Shown here piece after piece: positions 52,101 to 63,600 of a stretch of 64,000 nt of DNA. This DNA is from Neodiprion pinetum (taxonomy: Eukaryota; Arthropoda; Insecta; Hymenoptera; Diprionidae). The DNA lies in contig NC_060232.1 in assembly GCF_021155775.2 (NCBI RefSeq), positions 7,695,257-7,759,256 of the forward strand. Reading direction: 5' to 3'. Under the pieces are notes generated by a model, which worked only from the letters and a program-made list of their open reading frames with translations, had not been told where the DNA came from and ran no database searches. The position numbers and the translations under genes were made by a program. How positions within the stretch are numbered: position 1 is the stretch's first letter; each line of letters opens with the position of its first letter.

Positions 52101-53076
52101 GAAATGTGATTGAAAGTTTGTGGAGCGATTTATCTTTAATATAAATATTAAAGATTTACCCAAAGTTATTTAAAAAGATTCTATTCTAACGCAATAATTT
52201 ATACCTCCCAGCCTTCCCTGCAACGGCATTTATACCCGTCGATCATATCCTCACAGGTGCCGCCATTCTGGCAAGGATTACTCGCGCACTCGTCAGCCAC
52301 CATTCTGCTCAAGATGCTTGCCACTCGCATCTTTAGCAGATTCACCTACGGAACGAAATCAAAATCGTCAGTCGCAAGAATAAAATTGAATAACAATTGC
52401 AAAGTATTTTACTTACCTCCGTGGAGAGTTGCTGGAATTGATCCGAGGTGGCACCGTCAGCCGCCTGTGATTCCAACATTTTTTATATTTTCAAATACCG
52501 CAACGGATAATGTACCGTAAAATTTTTTTATAATGTAGATTGACCGACTTACGGGCGTACGACGAGTCGGTCCCAATTCTGTGTTTACAATATTCTCGTA
52601 ATTTTCGGTGAGCTGTTTTACCGTATTTTGCAAATCCGCAAGAGCTCCGTATTTCCATCTTTCGACCAACTGGGCAGCTTCCTTGGCCTGAGTATGTAAT
52701 AAAAGCAGATTTTTATCAATCCAAAAAATAAATCAGTCTTTGATTGTTGCTTCGTCGAAATTTTCAAGTGTAGATATTTTGTTTCAATCCAGCTCACCGA
52801 TCTCGCAGCTTGCATTAGATCAATTCCATTAACAGTAACGTAGCTCGTCCCGACAGTTTCTAGCGTGATATTCCGGTCCTTGGCACTAGTAACGAAGAGG
52901 TTTCCATTCCGCACATCGAGGACTGGTCTGAAATTTTTTTAAAAAACGAGTCGCGAGTCGCGTGTCTTTATGTTAAGGCGAAGAGAAGCTCACCTGTCAT
53001 CCAGCCACGCGAAGGAAATACGCGACAAGTGAAAAAGGATGGCTGCGGCGAGCCATCGACTCGTGCCTAGGATCAT
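30170..53076 (-). CDS. Cubn: Cubilin, complete, about 53 exons
   Basis: The product is a giant extracellular endocytic receptor, about 3,700 residues when my exons are summed (human about 3,620). Exon 1 (52,994-53,076) begins MILGTSRWLAAAILF, a signal peptide. Exons 2-4 encode a polar helical N-terminal region. Eight EGF repeats follow (52,345 to about 50,260), then 27 CUB domains (first Cys at 50,227, last domain starting near 30,689). The final exon supplies only the end of the last residue, Val, and TAA. There is no transmembrane segment, matching cubilins, which are held at the membrane by amnionless. In insects the family works in protein uptake by nephrocytes and gut; in vertebrates it binds intrinsic factor-B12, albumin and other ligands. 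Every exon joins in frame with GT-AG introns, and no stop or frameshift was met. Intron 37,169-40,911 holds a nested gene on the other strand, and intron 50,778-51,425 holds a fold-back element. Single exon ends may be off by a few bases. Confidence 0.95.
38521..38527 (+). promoter_or_regulatory. TATA box of the nested gene
   Basis: TATAAAG at 38,521, with an initiator-like pyrimidine/CA region 25-35 bases downstream and the start codon about 150 bases downstream. It lies on the strand opposite to cubilin, in the cubilin intron. Confidence 0.55.
38674..40680 (+). CDS. Nested gene: secreted Lys/Glu-rich protein of unknown function
   Basis: Three exons on the plus strand inside a cubilin intron: 38,674-38,678 (ATG CG), 39,142-39,282 and 39,504-40,680, totalling 440 codons plus stop. 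Both introns are GT-AG in phase 2 (GTGAGT and GTAAGT donors). The N terminus reads MRLWFSITILLILVCIIL then EAAA, a strong signal peptide. The mature part is very rich in Lys, Glu, Asn, Ser and Asp, with basic clusters such as RSKKIKRS and KKKRAK and an acidic tail (EEENSNGEES). It carries seven scattered cysteines and no recognisable domain, so it is probably intrinsically disordered and secreted. I do not recognise a family. The five-base first coding exon was placed because it is the only upstream ATG giving phase 2 next to a consensus donor. A TATA box and an AATAAA flank the gene. Confidence 0.75.
40695..40700 (+). terminator. Poly(A) signal AATAAA of the nested gene
   Basis: AATAAA 15 bases after the stop codon of the nested gene, still inside the cubilin intron and about 210 bases from the next cubilin exon. 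Confidence 0.6.
40912..50227 (-). other. Cubn: Cubilin CUB domains 1-17
   Basis: The approximate first residues of CUB1 to CUB17 lie at 50,227; 49,621; 48,853; 48,362; 47,772; 47,266; 46,526; 46,075; 45,597; 45,243; 44,811; 44,127; 43,790; 43,226; 42,748; 41,699; 41,128. Most start CGG, carry P-N-Y-P-N-x-Y-P-type loops, a second Cys before W-x-I, a C-x-x-D-Y segment and a Y-C-G segment. Typical exons are 48,002-48,531 (CUB3 end, CUB4, CUB5 excluded), 46,187-46,527 (all of CUB7) and 45,064-45,599 (CUB9 and most of CUB10). CUB13 has lost its first Cys, and its second is displaced. Confidence 0.9.
49357..49382. repeat. (GA)n microsatellite in a cubilin intron
   Basis: About 13 GA units between the exons encoding the two halves of CUB2. 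Confidence 0.9.
50228..53076 (-). other. Cubn: Cubilin N-terminal part: signal peptide, helical region, EGF 1-8
   Basis: Exons in order on the minus strand: 52,994-53,076 (signal peptide), 52,798-52,927, 52,553-52,689, 52,417-52,464 (helical, Gln/Glu-rich, likely trimerisation region), 52,205-52,345 (EGF1, DECASNPCQNGGTC), 51,995-52,098 with 51,754-51,901 (EGF2, calcium-binding type DVNEC, then EGF3), 51,426-51,671 (rest of EGF3, EGF4 DIDEC, start of EGF5 DINEC), 50,456-50,777 (EGF5 to EGF7) and 50,048-50,376 (end of EGF7, EGF8, start of CUB1). Three repeats carry the D-x-(N/D)-E-C calcium-binding start. Eight EGF repeats equal the vertebrate number. Confidence 0.9.
50881..51413. mobile_element. 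Fold-back MITE with GGGTGGTCC ends, copy 2, in a cubilin intron
   Basis: The ends GGGTGGTCCTGGAAAAGGTC and, reversed, GGGTGGTCCTTGAAAAGATC are inverted repeats. Similarity continues inward for about 260 bases per arm, for example GAAATTTGATATAGGGG paired with CCCCTATACCAAATTTC. The right flank is TA and the left flank CA, so one half of a TA duplication seems mutated. It sits between exons 8 and 9, between the two halves of EGF5, and does not disturb the reading frame. Its right arm resembles that of the element at 14,995-15,641. Confidence 0.75.
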
Positions 53077-56000
53077 GTCGTGTAAAAATGATCTCTATAG
53101 GTTTATTTATACGAAAGTATACATTAAACGTGCAACATATTATTACTGGTTTAGAACAGATACTCCCGTAGCCACTGTTTCCAGCGAACTGAATAGCGAG
53201 AGGCGTAGTAATTCGGTTGTGCACTGATAACGGATGCTCAATCAGGGGGCGTTTTCAATAACACCCAATATTGAGTTACACTGAAACTGTGAGATCTCCG
53301 AATCGTTAAATTCACTTTTATTTCTTTCTAACAAAATAGGAAATGCTATAATCAACAGATCAGGATATTAGGAGACTGTCGTTATTAGAGTGCATGCGAT
53401 CAAATTTATTTTATAATGGAAATCGATCCTTCAGATTATTATTACAGGTGAGATCAAGTATTACACCGGGCTTAGGTAACCACTCAAAACTTTATTAATT
53501 TAATAATATTAAAACACTAAAATTATATTAACTGGACATTAGTTTTATTATACAATGTGGTTTTTTTTTGGCTTGTTAATGTACATTTGCATATTATATC
53601 AGTGGTTTTAAGACATGGAGATCAGGACGAGTTAAATTTCACGATTAGCAAGAATCAAGATTCAGTCTTTTTACTGTAGTGCATATCTTTCCTTGAAATA
53701 TGTAATTTCTCAAACTCACGCGTGAAGAATATTTTATTCCTTTGAGTGTTATTGATCATTGGTATTAATTATACTTATTAGCGAGGCTAACATTTTGTTC
53801 AATTGCTGATTTTATTCGAAGGGCAAAACATGGAATTGTTCTGAAAATAATTTCAAGGTAACTGAATCTTCAACTTCTTAAACTGTCAAAGTTGACTGAT
53901 CTCTACCGATCTCCATAATTTCTGTAACAATTTAGTATATATATATATAGACGGTTCCGACTTTCATGTTGCATATATAATATTTTAAAAATTTCTCTGA
54001 TCCACAGATCGAAGATTATACATATTTGACTTCAAGCATTTATTCCAAATTTTTTTTTCTATTACTCGTATAATATTTATTTACACTATATCAGCATATA
54101 TGTATTATATATATATATATATGTATATGCTCATCAGATATATAATTTAGAATTGTTCGTACAATAATTGTGTACGATAGTTCGTATGTCATTCTCAACA
54201 GCAATAACTCTTTGTACCTATTATATGAACAGATACGTGTAGAATCTCCAACGCCTGGACGATTTATGTACAAATCTCCATAAAAATGTTGCGTCTTGTT
54301 TTTCACCAGAAACGAACGAACGCACGCCTGCATTTTTCGTAGTCATATGGAATAGGACAAAACTAACAGTGTCGTGAGATGAAACATATTAGGATAGAGA
54401 TTCAATAAAATATAACATTAAAGTTTTCAATGGGCACTTTCACCGAATTCCTCGGTATAAGAGGTTTAAGATTTGTCGTTCAAGCCCGAGGGAGGAGAGA
54501 ATAAAAAGAAAGGCAAATTCCAGGTCGCTGGACATCCTGGATTGTCCCGGACGTCGATAACACTGTACAACGGATCTCCTTCTGCTTCGGCTACATATGA
54601 TAACTAACCATAATACTATATTTATGTAATTGCGATTTTCTTGCAAAAATTCGTTTGTTGATATGTCTAACGAGTTGAGACGAGAGGATAGCTGGTGTGC
54701 AGGATGTTATTCTTGAGAATAATAAAACTGCAATTAATGCAATATCAATTTTTTAGGTGCAATGAATGTCAGTATACATATATATTATGTATTATACCGT
54801 AAATAATATAGCAGTGCAGAAAAAACCTGAAATACAGATATAGCCGCAAGGAGTAAGTAAGTGATAATATATTTTGATATTATGCGTGTGAGTTTTTATC
54901 ACGGGTAATACGTTCAACGTTATAATTGTAATATGCAATTTTTTATGTTGCAACTGCACACGCAAAGATTCTTCGGTATATAACTTTGATATACGAATTA
55001 TAAGTATATATATTGCTTAATTATATAATATTCGTGATTAAACAATTTCTATACACGTAAAATCGATGGAACGTTTTAATAAATAATTTTTGTCTATTAT
55101 TGCTCTGTATATACGTATAGAAATGCACGCGATTGGTGTCTGCCGAATTATAAGAATTCGAAATATATTATTATTATACACATTTGCGTGGATATGTAGC
55201 ATACATCGACTTTTGATTACTCTAATGATTGACGGTAAAATTCGGAGAAGGTTGACGGTGTAGCCGAAATTTAACTATTCAATGACATCGAATTATCCAT
55301 TTGTTTTGTAATTAAATGTACTTCGAATTGTATATATATATTATACACATTTGTTATAATTAATATGTGTGATTATATTGAACCAAATATACGTGATAAA
55401 TTTAACAGCAAGCGTAACTCAACTCTTCTTAAAGCAAATAAATTCATTTTCAATTCTATCGATCAATTCCATCATTGTATTGCTCCAAGTGATATCTAAT
55501 GAATATTATTTCCTCTACGGAGTGTTGATTTTGTTTTTAAATATAACTGATTTCGCTCTACTTCATTTCGAATCCTTGTATTATCACATTAAATGTTATT
55601 TTATCAATTTATATAATACTTTGTTTTCAGCTAACTAACACTTTACTATACTAATTCATTATTACGTCTTTGGTATCTCTATAATATTCCACTTGTTAAT
55701 TTTTTTTTTTTCTTTATCTTCGCGTATTAATTATGCACCGTTCGGAAAAAAATTGCACAATGCCAACTAAAAATTATCTTACAGGCTCAATGCAGCAAAA
55801 CTTCTTTTTATCGTCAAGCCTTTATCTAAAACTTTACTTGTTATCACAATTCTGTGATAACAACTTATATCCTCGACATTCTGCATATGAACTTTTCCCT
55901 TAAATATATCCTTCAAGATTCAAGCATAAGTGGATTCTCCGACCTATTCAAAATGCCACCCAAATATTTTCTCGAGACAACTTCCGTAGATTTGGCATTT

Positions 56001-56390
56001 CAGTCAATCTCAATGATTAATATGATGTAAAAGCTGTGGCAAGTGTAATAAAATAACGGCGCGAAATTTGAAAAGATCATTATTCGGGATCGATAATTCG
56101 CTTACACGAATACTTCAGCGCGTTACAATTTATGCCTATAAGATTCTCTGAGCCTATGTAAAAAAAAAAAAAAAAAATTAGATTTGTTGTGTTTGACCAT
56201 CCTTATTTAAAAAAAAAAAATATATGTATATATTTTTTTTTACATTATGTAAAATTTGATCATATAATACTAGAGGTATATCAGGGGTATAACAATTATA
56301 ATAATGATATAATTATTTCTCCTTTGGACTGAGATTCGCAGTCATATACTTACGCTGTACATGAGAATGTAATGTATCGGTGACATGATA
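53077..56390. other. Cubilin 5' flank and Ly6 3' flank, no further gene seen
   Basis: The sequence is A+T-rich. A TATAAATA on the minus strand at 53,104-53,111 lies only about 30 bases before the cubilin ATG. The open frame at 55,369-55,638 is Ile/Leu/Phe/Asn-rich, as expected of chance A+T-rich frames. Confidence 0.4.
53104..53111 (-). promoter_or_regulatory. Possible TATA box of cubilin
   Basis: TATAAATA on the minus strand, 28 bases upstream of the cubilin ATG. If it is used, the 5' UTR would be nearly absent, so an alternative upstream start is quite possible. Confidence 0.25.
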
Positions 56391-59326
56391 CTATTGTTTG
56401 ATCGAAAAAGTAACGAAGGCTTTGGCGACTAGAACACCGACAATCAAGGATGCCGGTGAGTTTGCAAGAGGTGTTGTTGCCGCGTTGCAGAGATCGGTTG
56501 TACACGAGCAAAACGTTGTGTGAACGTCGTGCGTGCCGCTTCTTCCCACGCAATCTTTGTCGTCTCTAGGATCCTTTATGAAACCGCAACCTCGTACGAC
56601 CCGTATTTTTCCGTATACTATTAAAGGAAACAGATGGATAGATACACCGAGAGAAATTTTTAGTTTCGGTTACCGCTCAGTCCTTAATTATTTTCATTTT
56701 TTACCACAATCAAAAAATATAGTTCTAGGTACAAAATGATAATTAGTTTTTTAGCTGTTACCGGAAAGTCTAGTATCCGTTACTATTCTTTCTCATTACG
56801 ATCACTGTTGCTATATTTTCTTGCAACCGTTGCGAAAATTTAATGCTCGTGCAAGAATAAATTGACGTTAAAGCCTTGTTTAACTAAAAAATTAGAGCAA
56901 ACCGAACAAACTGATTTTGCGTTGCAATTACCAGAAAAGTATCGACGATAGCGCAAAATGGTTAGGCGTACCTCGTTTTTCGTTATTCCAACAATATTCC
57001 AACAGTTTTTTTAACGATACCTGTTTTACTGAATTTTTCTAGTTATTGTAACAAATGAAATTTTTCTCATTGCAGATGCATGGAACGTTAATTATTTTCG
57101 TTGCGTCCGGAGGAGAAAAAAAAGAGCGAGGAAGAGTATAAAGAGTCAAAATAAGCTACTCGATATCATCGAAATCAAGAAGACGAGTGGAAAAATGAAC
57201 AACAATGAAATTAATGTTTTTATTTTATCCTAGACGTTGAAGAAGAGAAAGAAAAAGAAATGAGCCTGATAGTAAAACACTGGTGAAATTAGAAATTTCA
57301 TTAATCTTTTTTCAAGATGCCGCGATACTCTATCGATTTTAGTCAACCATAGATCGGAGATGTTCGAACTTTGTGGGATTAAAATAATCGTTGATACGAA
57401 AGATTTGTTACATATTTACCGATAAGGTCAAATAGTTTTTTGATACCGTCGCGATTCATGATACCAAACAGATATTCGATATCAAAATACGTTCGTTATA
57501 TTGTAAGAAATTATTTAATGTGTTTTTCGACTTTGATAGATAACAACAATTCGCAAATTATTATGAGAATACTTTGTATTGAATTTTTCACACCTGCAAC
57601 TGATTGAAAGAAAGTCAAGTATAAAAATTTTGCTCGTCAGTTACATAATTTTTTTCTTTATCTTGTACCTTTCAGTACTCAAATTAAATTATAATGTTTA
57701 TACATAATCATATATAGTCGATAAAACCAACGACGAGAAATCATCGCAAATAAATCTCCGAAGCAAATGTGACTGAATATTTCACATTTATCAATTATTT
57801 TCTGCAACGTTCCTCAGATTTTCATATTTTCCAAACAACCAAAAACATTATACAAGTATTAGGACTGTAGAATGAAAAGTGCATGATAGATAACGCTGCA
57901 AATTTGTATCCATGTAAATACAACTATACAACTACACATATATACATATACTTTCGCATAATTGCTAAACCATGAGTGGATACGTAAAAAATCTCATTAC
58001 AGAGCGTTCCAACTTTCTCCCCAGTCTTCCCCAAATTGTTAAGTTTCTCTTTTAACCATGCGATAACGCTGTTTTGCTGTACATAAAGCAATTTAAATGA
58101 CTTCAGACGGGACTTTGTCCTTTTTCTATTTTCTTCATATACACGTAATTATATTCACTGCAAAATCCTTTAGTGAATAATCGAAACGAGCGTTTATCAA
58201 TATACTCTAATCTTCGTGTCTCCAGTATCAAACGTTATCCCGGTACGAAAAAGGCGAAAAGTCATAAAAATACAACTCGACATCGACGATTGCTGTTAAA
58301 GGAACAAAAACCGCACTGCAGACGTGCCTAGCCGTCGTTTCCGTGCCAACTATCACGAGGAACTGTCAATTGCTGACGAACTAGAAACTTACCGGTACAT
58401 TATATGCAAAACTGTTATACATCGTAGCCGATATCCATTGGGACTCTGAACTCTTTATACGTATTACGTACATATGTACACCCATCCACCCATCCATCCA
58501 TTCGTCGATAGACAAATCAATTACCCGCAGACTAGACATCCGCAGTCTGCATCTGCAGTCTACTGGTGCACTATACCTGGTGTATAAATGCGCCTTTATA
58601 TCTCGCCGTGGAACTAGTGCAGTGCGATTAATCGATTAATCAGCAGCTTCGATCCAACGTTTTGCCGATTAATCGATAAATCGAGTTTTTCGATCAATCG
58701 TGTTTCCAATTAATCGATTATTCAACGATTTCGGTTAGTCGTTCTTCCAATTAATCGATTAATCGAGGGTTTGAATTAATCGCGTTTTCGATTATTCGAT
58801 TAATCGAAGTTGCCTCGTGATAATTCTGCAGGTCAATCGGTGTATCGCTCGCAACTGATTTACCATGCTCGAACTATACTCGTATGTGACCGACTAAGTA
58901 ATGACTCGTACATACAGAATCTGTGTACGTCGGTTCTGAATCAAATCGAATCGAATCAAATCGAATCTGGAATCGTCGACTAATCGAAAAACTCAATCAA
59001 TCGATTAATCGAAAAAACGATTACTCGAACATCTTAATTGATCGACTAATCGAAAAACCAATTAATAGAAACGGCCGATTCATCGCTTAATCGCACAACA
59101 TTGCTCTGGACATGATACGCAAATCAAATCTCAAGCCACTCGTATTTGCTCAGTTTTTACTCACTTCTTTGCGAGGTCTTTCTGCACAGAGTCGGATCGG
59201 CGTTCCCAAGGTGTTCGAGTCGCGGTTGAAAACTGCAGTTTACTGTGCCCAGGCTGTACGGATCAAAGGGATCGCCGCATCTAGGATCGTACTCGCTGTT
59301 GCACTGGTAGCAGACAATCGCATCCC
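56391..59326 (-). CDS. Ly6/uPAR (three-finger) GPI-anchored protein, 5' exon missing
   Basis: Two minus-strand exons were found: 59,165-59,326 and 56,391-56,617, joined in phase 1 across a GTGAGT...TATTAG intron. Together they encode a ten-cysteine Ly6 domain beginning IVCYQCNSEYDPRCGDPF and ending FCSCTTDLCN. This matches the C-x-x-C start and C-N end that define the family, with one N-glycosylation site (NCS). A short linker and a hydrophobic C-terminal tail (ASLIVGVLVAKAFVTF) follow, typical of a GPI-attachment signal. Insect members act at the cell surface in septate-junction assembly, sleep and ion-channel control. I could not assign this to a named member. The exon with the signal peptide, which must end in phase 1, was not found between 59,327 and 64,000 and may lie outside the window. 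Confidence 0.85.
58615..59103. mobile_element. hAT-like MITE built of TAATCGATTA repeats, in a Ly6 intron
   Basis: The left end TAGTGCAGTGCGATTAATCG and the right end, reversed, CAATGTTGTGCGATTAAGCG form terminal inverted repeats. The CA(G/A)TG start is typical of hAT elements. The interior carries many TTAATCGATTAATCG units, in one orientation in the left half and the reverse in the right half, with a central non-repeated part containing an AATCGAATC tandem. Flanking octamers (CGTGGAAC and CTCTGGAC) are not a clean target duplication. It ends about 60 bases from the Ly6 exon donor. Confidence 0.6.
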
Positions 59327-60039
59327 CTGGAATTTTCGTAATTTGAAGATAATTATGTACGGCGATGAAAAATCGATAAGGTACCTAGAAAAAAGGAACG
59401 GTTGCGAGGTCGATGAAATCATGTAATGCGGTTTTTAAAATTTCTATAATGCAAAAGTCACAAATTTTTTTCTCCCAACTAATTCGCATCGTTTTGATTC
59501 CGGAGCTGACCTGCAGAAAATATTTCACTATTTTTACTATTTTTATACAAAAAAATATCCATTTGTCCAAGAACAGAGGAAAAGTTGAACGGTGCGGATT
59601 CTACCAACATTGAAAGAGGTTGAATAAGAATTTCATGTTATTATGCCTGAACCCCGTTTTCGGAGTAGTTGGAGAATTAGTATGTGTATAATAATATGCG
59701 CGTAGGTTTCCACATACTTGATTGCAACTAGTGTATTTTAACTTTCAACGAAGTTGTACCTAAGCAATTGAATATAATCATTTGATAAGTACTCAATGAA
59801 AGTTATTTCACAATAAAATGGATATAAAGTACGGATTTTTGGCCAACCAGCCTCCTCAAGGAAGTAGAGAAAACACTTTTAACACGAGAACATATTAGAT
59901 AGAATAATAAAGGGTAATTAATCAGGGCAACTTCCGCTTTTGTCAATTGTTCTCTCATGTGAAATTTATAATCTTCGCAAATCAAATCATTCGCAACGAT
60001 GTATCAGCCCGTCATCCCGTGTACGTACACAGTATACAC
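59327..60039. other. No gene recognised, probable 5' intron of the Ly6 gene
   Basis: A+T-rich sequence without a signal-peptide exon in the required phase. Open frames on both strands are chance or shadows. Confidence 0.4.
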
Positions 60040-60665
60040 TATACAAATATTAGTTGAAAAATAATAATTTACGATTTTCCACCACGCAACCCCTAAACAG
60101 TTTGCTTCGATTAAAATAAAGGTTCTCTCAAAATATGAGCGTTTCATGTTATATGAAAGATCGCGCTCGGTTGATTTTTCACTTTTATGCATCTTTTTTA
60201 AACTTACAAAGTATCGCTAGTAAAAAATTTTTTTATAGCTTACATCAATCATATCATCAATTTACGTCACAAACAACATCCACACTTTATGACGTGTTTA
60301 GTTGATGTTTGAGGAGTGTATCTGACGATTTTTTCATTATTAATTCAGTTTCATAAGATAGTTATAATTTAATATGAACTTTTAATTTAGGAGAATAAGA
60401 TTCCCGGATGATATATCGTTGCGTTATGGATCGTTATCTTTGGGTGAACATAAATCCCAGGAAAGAAATAATAATTGAAGTGCTACAACGTTTTTCTTCA
60501 CAAATTCAAAAAAATGCGAAAAGAAAGTGAAAAATCAAACGAGCACGATCTTTCATGTAACGTAAAACGCTCATATTTTCACAGAATCTTTCTTTTAACC
60601 TAAACAAACTTTACAGGGGGTGCCACGGTGGAAAATCGTTAATTATTTATTTCTAAAACACCCTA
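60040..60665. mobile_element. Fold-back element, third family
   Basis: The left arm (about 60,060-60,195), containing ACGATTTTCCACCACG, AAATATGAGCGTTTCATG and GAAAGATCGCGCTCG, is the imperfect reverse complement of the right arm (about 60,505-60,660), which contains CGAGCACGATCTTTCATG and CACGGTGGAAAATCGT. The right end is CACCC-TA; the left end is degraded. There is no open frame. Confidence 0.65.
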
Positions 60666-63600
60666 GTACGCATGCAAGGATTGCAGGCTGCAAAGTGGGT
60701 CGGTATACCCTCCAGTACACGCTTCAATAGTCAGTCGCACGTGTATAAAGTATACGAATGTCATGCTTGTCGACATCATAAGCGTATAACTGTAAAGGAA
60801 GGAATTCCTTACACACAACAATCAAGTCACTGCATACATAATCACCAGGTAATAAAAATTCGCTGTGCGAATATAAATATGTTCGTTCTCGATAGATACT
60901 AGAATAATTAACGTTGAATTTCGTAAAAGTCTGATACTGATTATAATATGCGTAGTTTTGTACATCAACAGCCCTTTTTCCGGGTGAATTATCCCTAGTT
61001 TTATACCGTTTCACAACCCACGCTCAATACTGTGCAAGCATCAAACAGCGGTCACGATGCACAATATGTAGGATACACGCGTGTGACATACAGACTACAG
61101 TAGGTTACACAGTTATTCGCGAATCTATGTTACACACATGCATATATGAGTAAACATGTATGTATATCTATACACAAATATGGTTAGTTACGTGACCTAT
61201 CGAAACGATACATCGCGATATTTGTCTTACTTTGCGATTTTACAGTTTGAGCTGATTACTAATTCGTGTGCCGCGTACACATTTTTTTTTTTTTTTTCAA
61301 CACACATGGCGGCTAAACACTCTCGCGTCTCTTGATATTTAAAAATATGCGTACGGCACAACCGCTATTACGGATTCTTTTACACACGACGTGTGCGTTA
61401 TACATTTTTTATTTAACATTACTTTATTTTCAATTTATTGCACGAAATTTCTCCTTTCAAATAATTTGCACGATTGTAAAGATTGTTTAATGCACATTTC
61501 TACTGATGTCAATGTCAACATTTTTTTTATTAGTTACGTATTCGCAGATAACACGTTGTATGTTTGGAATTTCATGTTGTTACGTACAAAATTTCACGCA
61601 ACGTGTTGAAAAATCCACCATTCCTTTCGCACGTACCTATAATACGGTCCGTTTATTATGCTTTCGCGTAAAATTTGCATCGACTGGTATTCGTAACACA
61701 GTTTGCGTGAATTTATAATTTTTTTTCAAATCTTTGCGCGGTTTTGGAACAATCTCATGTATAATTTTCATGAAAGAAAGATTATCGACTTGAATCTTCA
61801 AGATCTTAGGCTGTAAAAATATTCAACAGTGTTTGCAGAGTAGGATCTTGAAAATTGGAAAGAAAATAATTTACGTTTCCTTTTACTTCACGGCTTTGAT
61901 ATAATTCTGTATAAATCGCTGTATTGCACGAAATTGTAAGAGACATTTTGTCAGTTTGACAAAAATGTGTCCCGATAAATGATTCGCCAGAGAGATGTAA
62001 GGTTACATTATTGTATAAAAAATAAAAGCCGCAGCACGATTTAAAGATGCCGATGTAACCAGTTGACATTTCCCAGCGACATTTGAACGCACCTAAAACA
62101 AGACCTTCGATCCTGCATCGGGAGAGTAGCTGTGAGAAATGAAATCGGTTCGTTTATCGTAAGGTTTTGGTCCCAGATCCAAACTGCCTTACTAACCAAA
62201 GAAATTATTGTACATGACATCAAAGAAGTATAATAGTTGAATAGAACTGCTCGAATGAATAGATATATAATTACATTTTCTCAGATAAACAATTACCGGG
62301 TATTTTATTATTTTTATTATATTAGTATTATATATATGATGATTCTATGGTTAGAAAATTAAATAAAACGCATAAATGTGTATTTTTATCGATTATTCAC
62401 TTCTGAAGTAGCACCGACGGAACTTATAATTGTTTGGTAATTTTGACGGATGATTTTTTACAATTTTCACACAGTTTTAACAACAATATACGGTCGAACG
62501 AAGGCAAGATCATGCAGTTGGCGTAGGAAATTCACTCACGAGCTATTTCGTGCAACATGCAGCAATTGATTTAAACCGTGTACAACATGAATTTTTCTAT
62601 AAACGATGTACTTTACGTGCATAAATTTTTAAGTTCATTGCTCGTCAGGCATTACCAACATTACGAAAGGATTGTTCAGTCATACGTTGAATATAGATCG
62701 TCACATTTTCCCAGTTGAGTTCAGACCAGACGTTGCTTGCGTATAACATATGGATGTGTCTACACGTAATATATGTGCTTAAAAACGTCTTTGGCTTCTT
62801 TATTTTTGTCATTTTTTATTCTATCTCTTCTTCCGCGCTTCTAGAAATAGCTTTACGTCCTTACGGAGGTTGCTTCACCAGCAATCGATACTTTTTACTA
62901 ATTTTATCACGAGGTTAGTTACAAATTGAGTATTTGTCAAGTTATTATATTTGTAAGCTACCAAATTTCTGTAAAAATAAAACAATAGAAAATACTGGAA
63001 TTATGAACAAAATGAAATTCAGATTTCGATACACAATTTTCAATCGTTCCAAAATGGTTCAAAATCTGATAAATCTATTCGGTTTCAGACTACAATTGAC
63101 CATTTTACTGAGAAGACTATTTTCTACAAAGTCATTGGAATAGATTTATTTTTTGCGATAGTAAATTAAACATTGATAACGACGCCAACATGAAAAAATG
63201 TTTCAGTGAAATTTTAAAATTTTCCGTCTAGATTCTTAAACATTGCGAAACGATTTGAAATTAAACATCGATATTGAAACTTTTGTTTGTAATTTCATTT
63301 ATACATTTGAATTTTGCATTTTTAAATTATTCTTCGTAGCTTACGAACATTATGTAATTCAATAACTATTCCGTAATAAAATTCTTTAAAAAAGTAACGA
63401 TCTTTGGCTAATAAATCTCCTTTAACGTCGTTCTAAGTTTTCGCGTTTGCCGACTACGTAACAAAGAGCCGATTGTAAGAATTGTCACACGTAACACGAG
63501 TGTCGGCTCGGTTAGCTGGCCCACTTTGTTCCTTTCGCACTTACGTAGGTGCAATACTTATTTTTATTGGACAGTTGTCCTTCCCTTGTTAGCGAGGATT

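Noticed and set aside
55369..55638. 89-codon plus-strand frame
   Set aside because: Composition (Ile, Leu, Phe, Asn, Ser, Tyr) is that of random A+T-rich DNA; no signal or domain.
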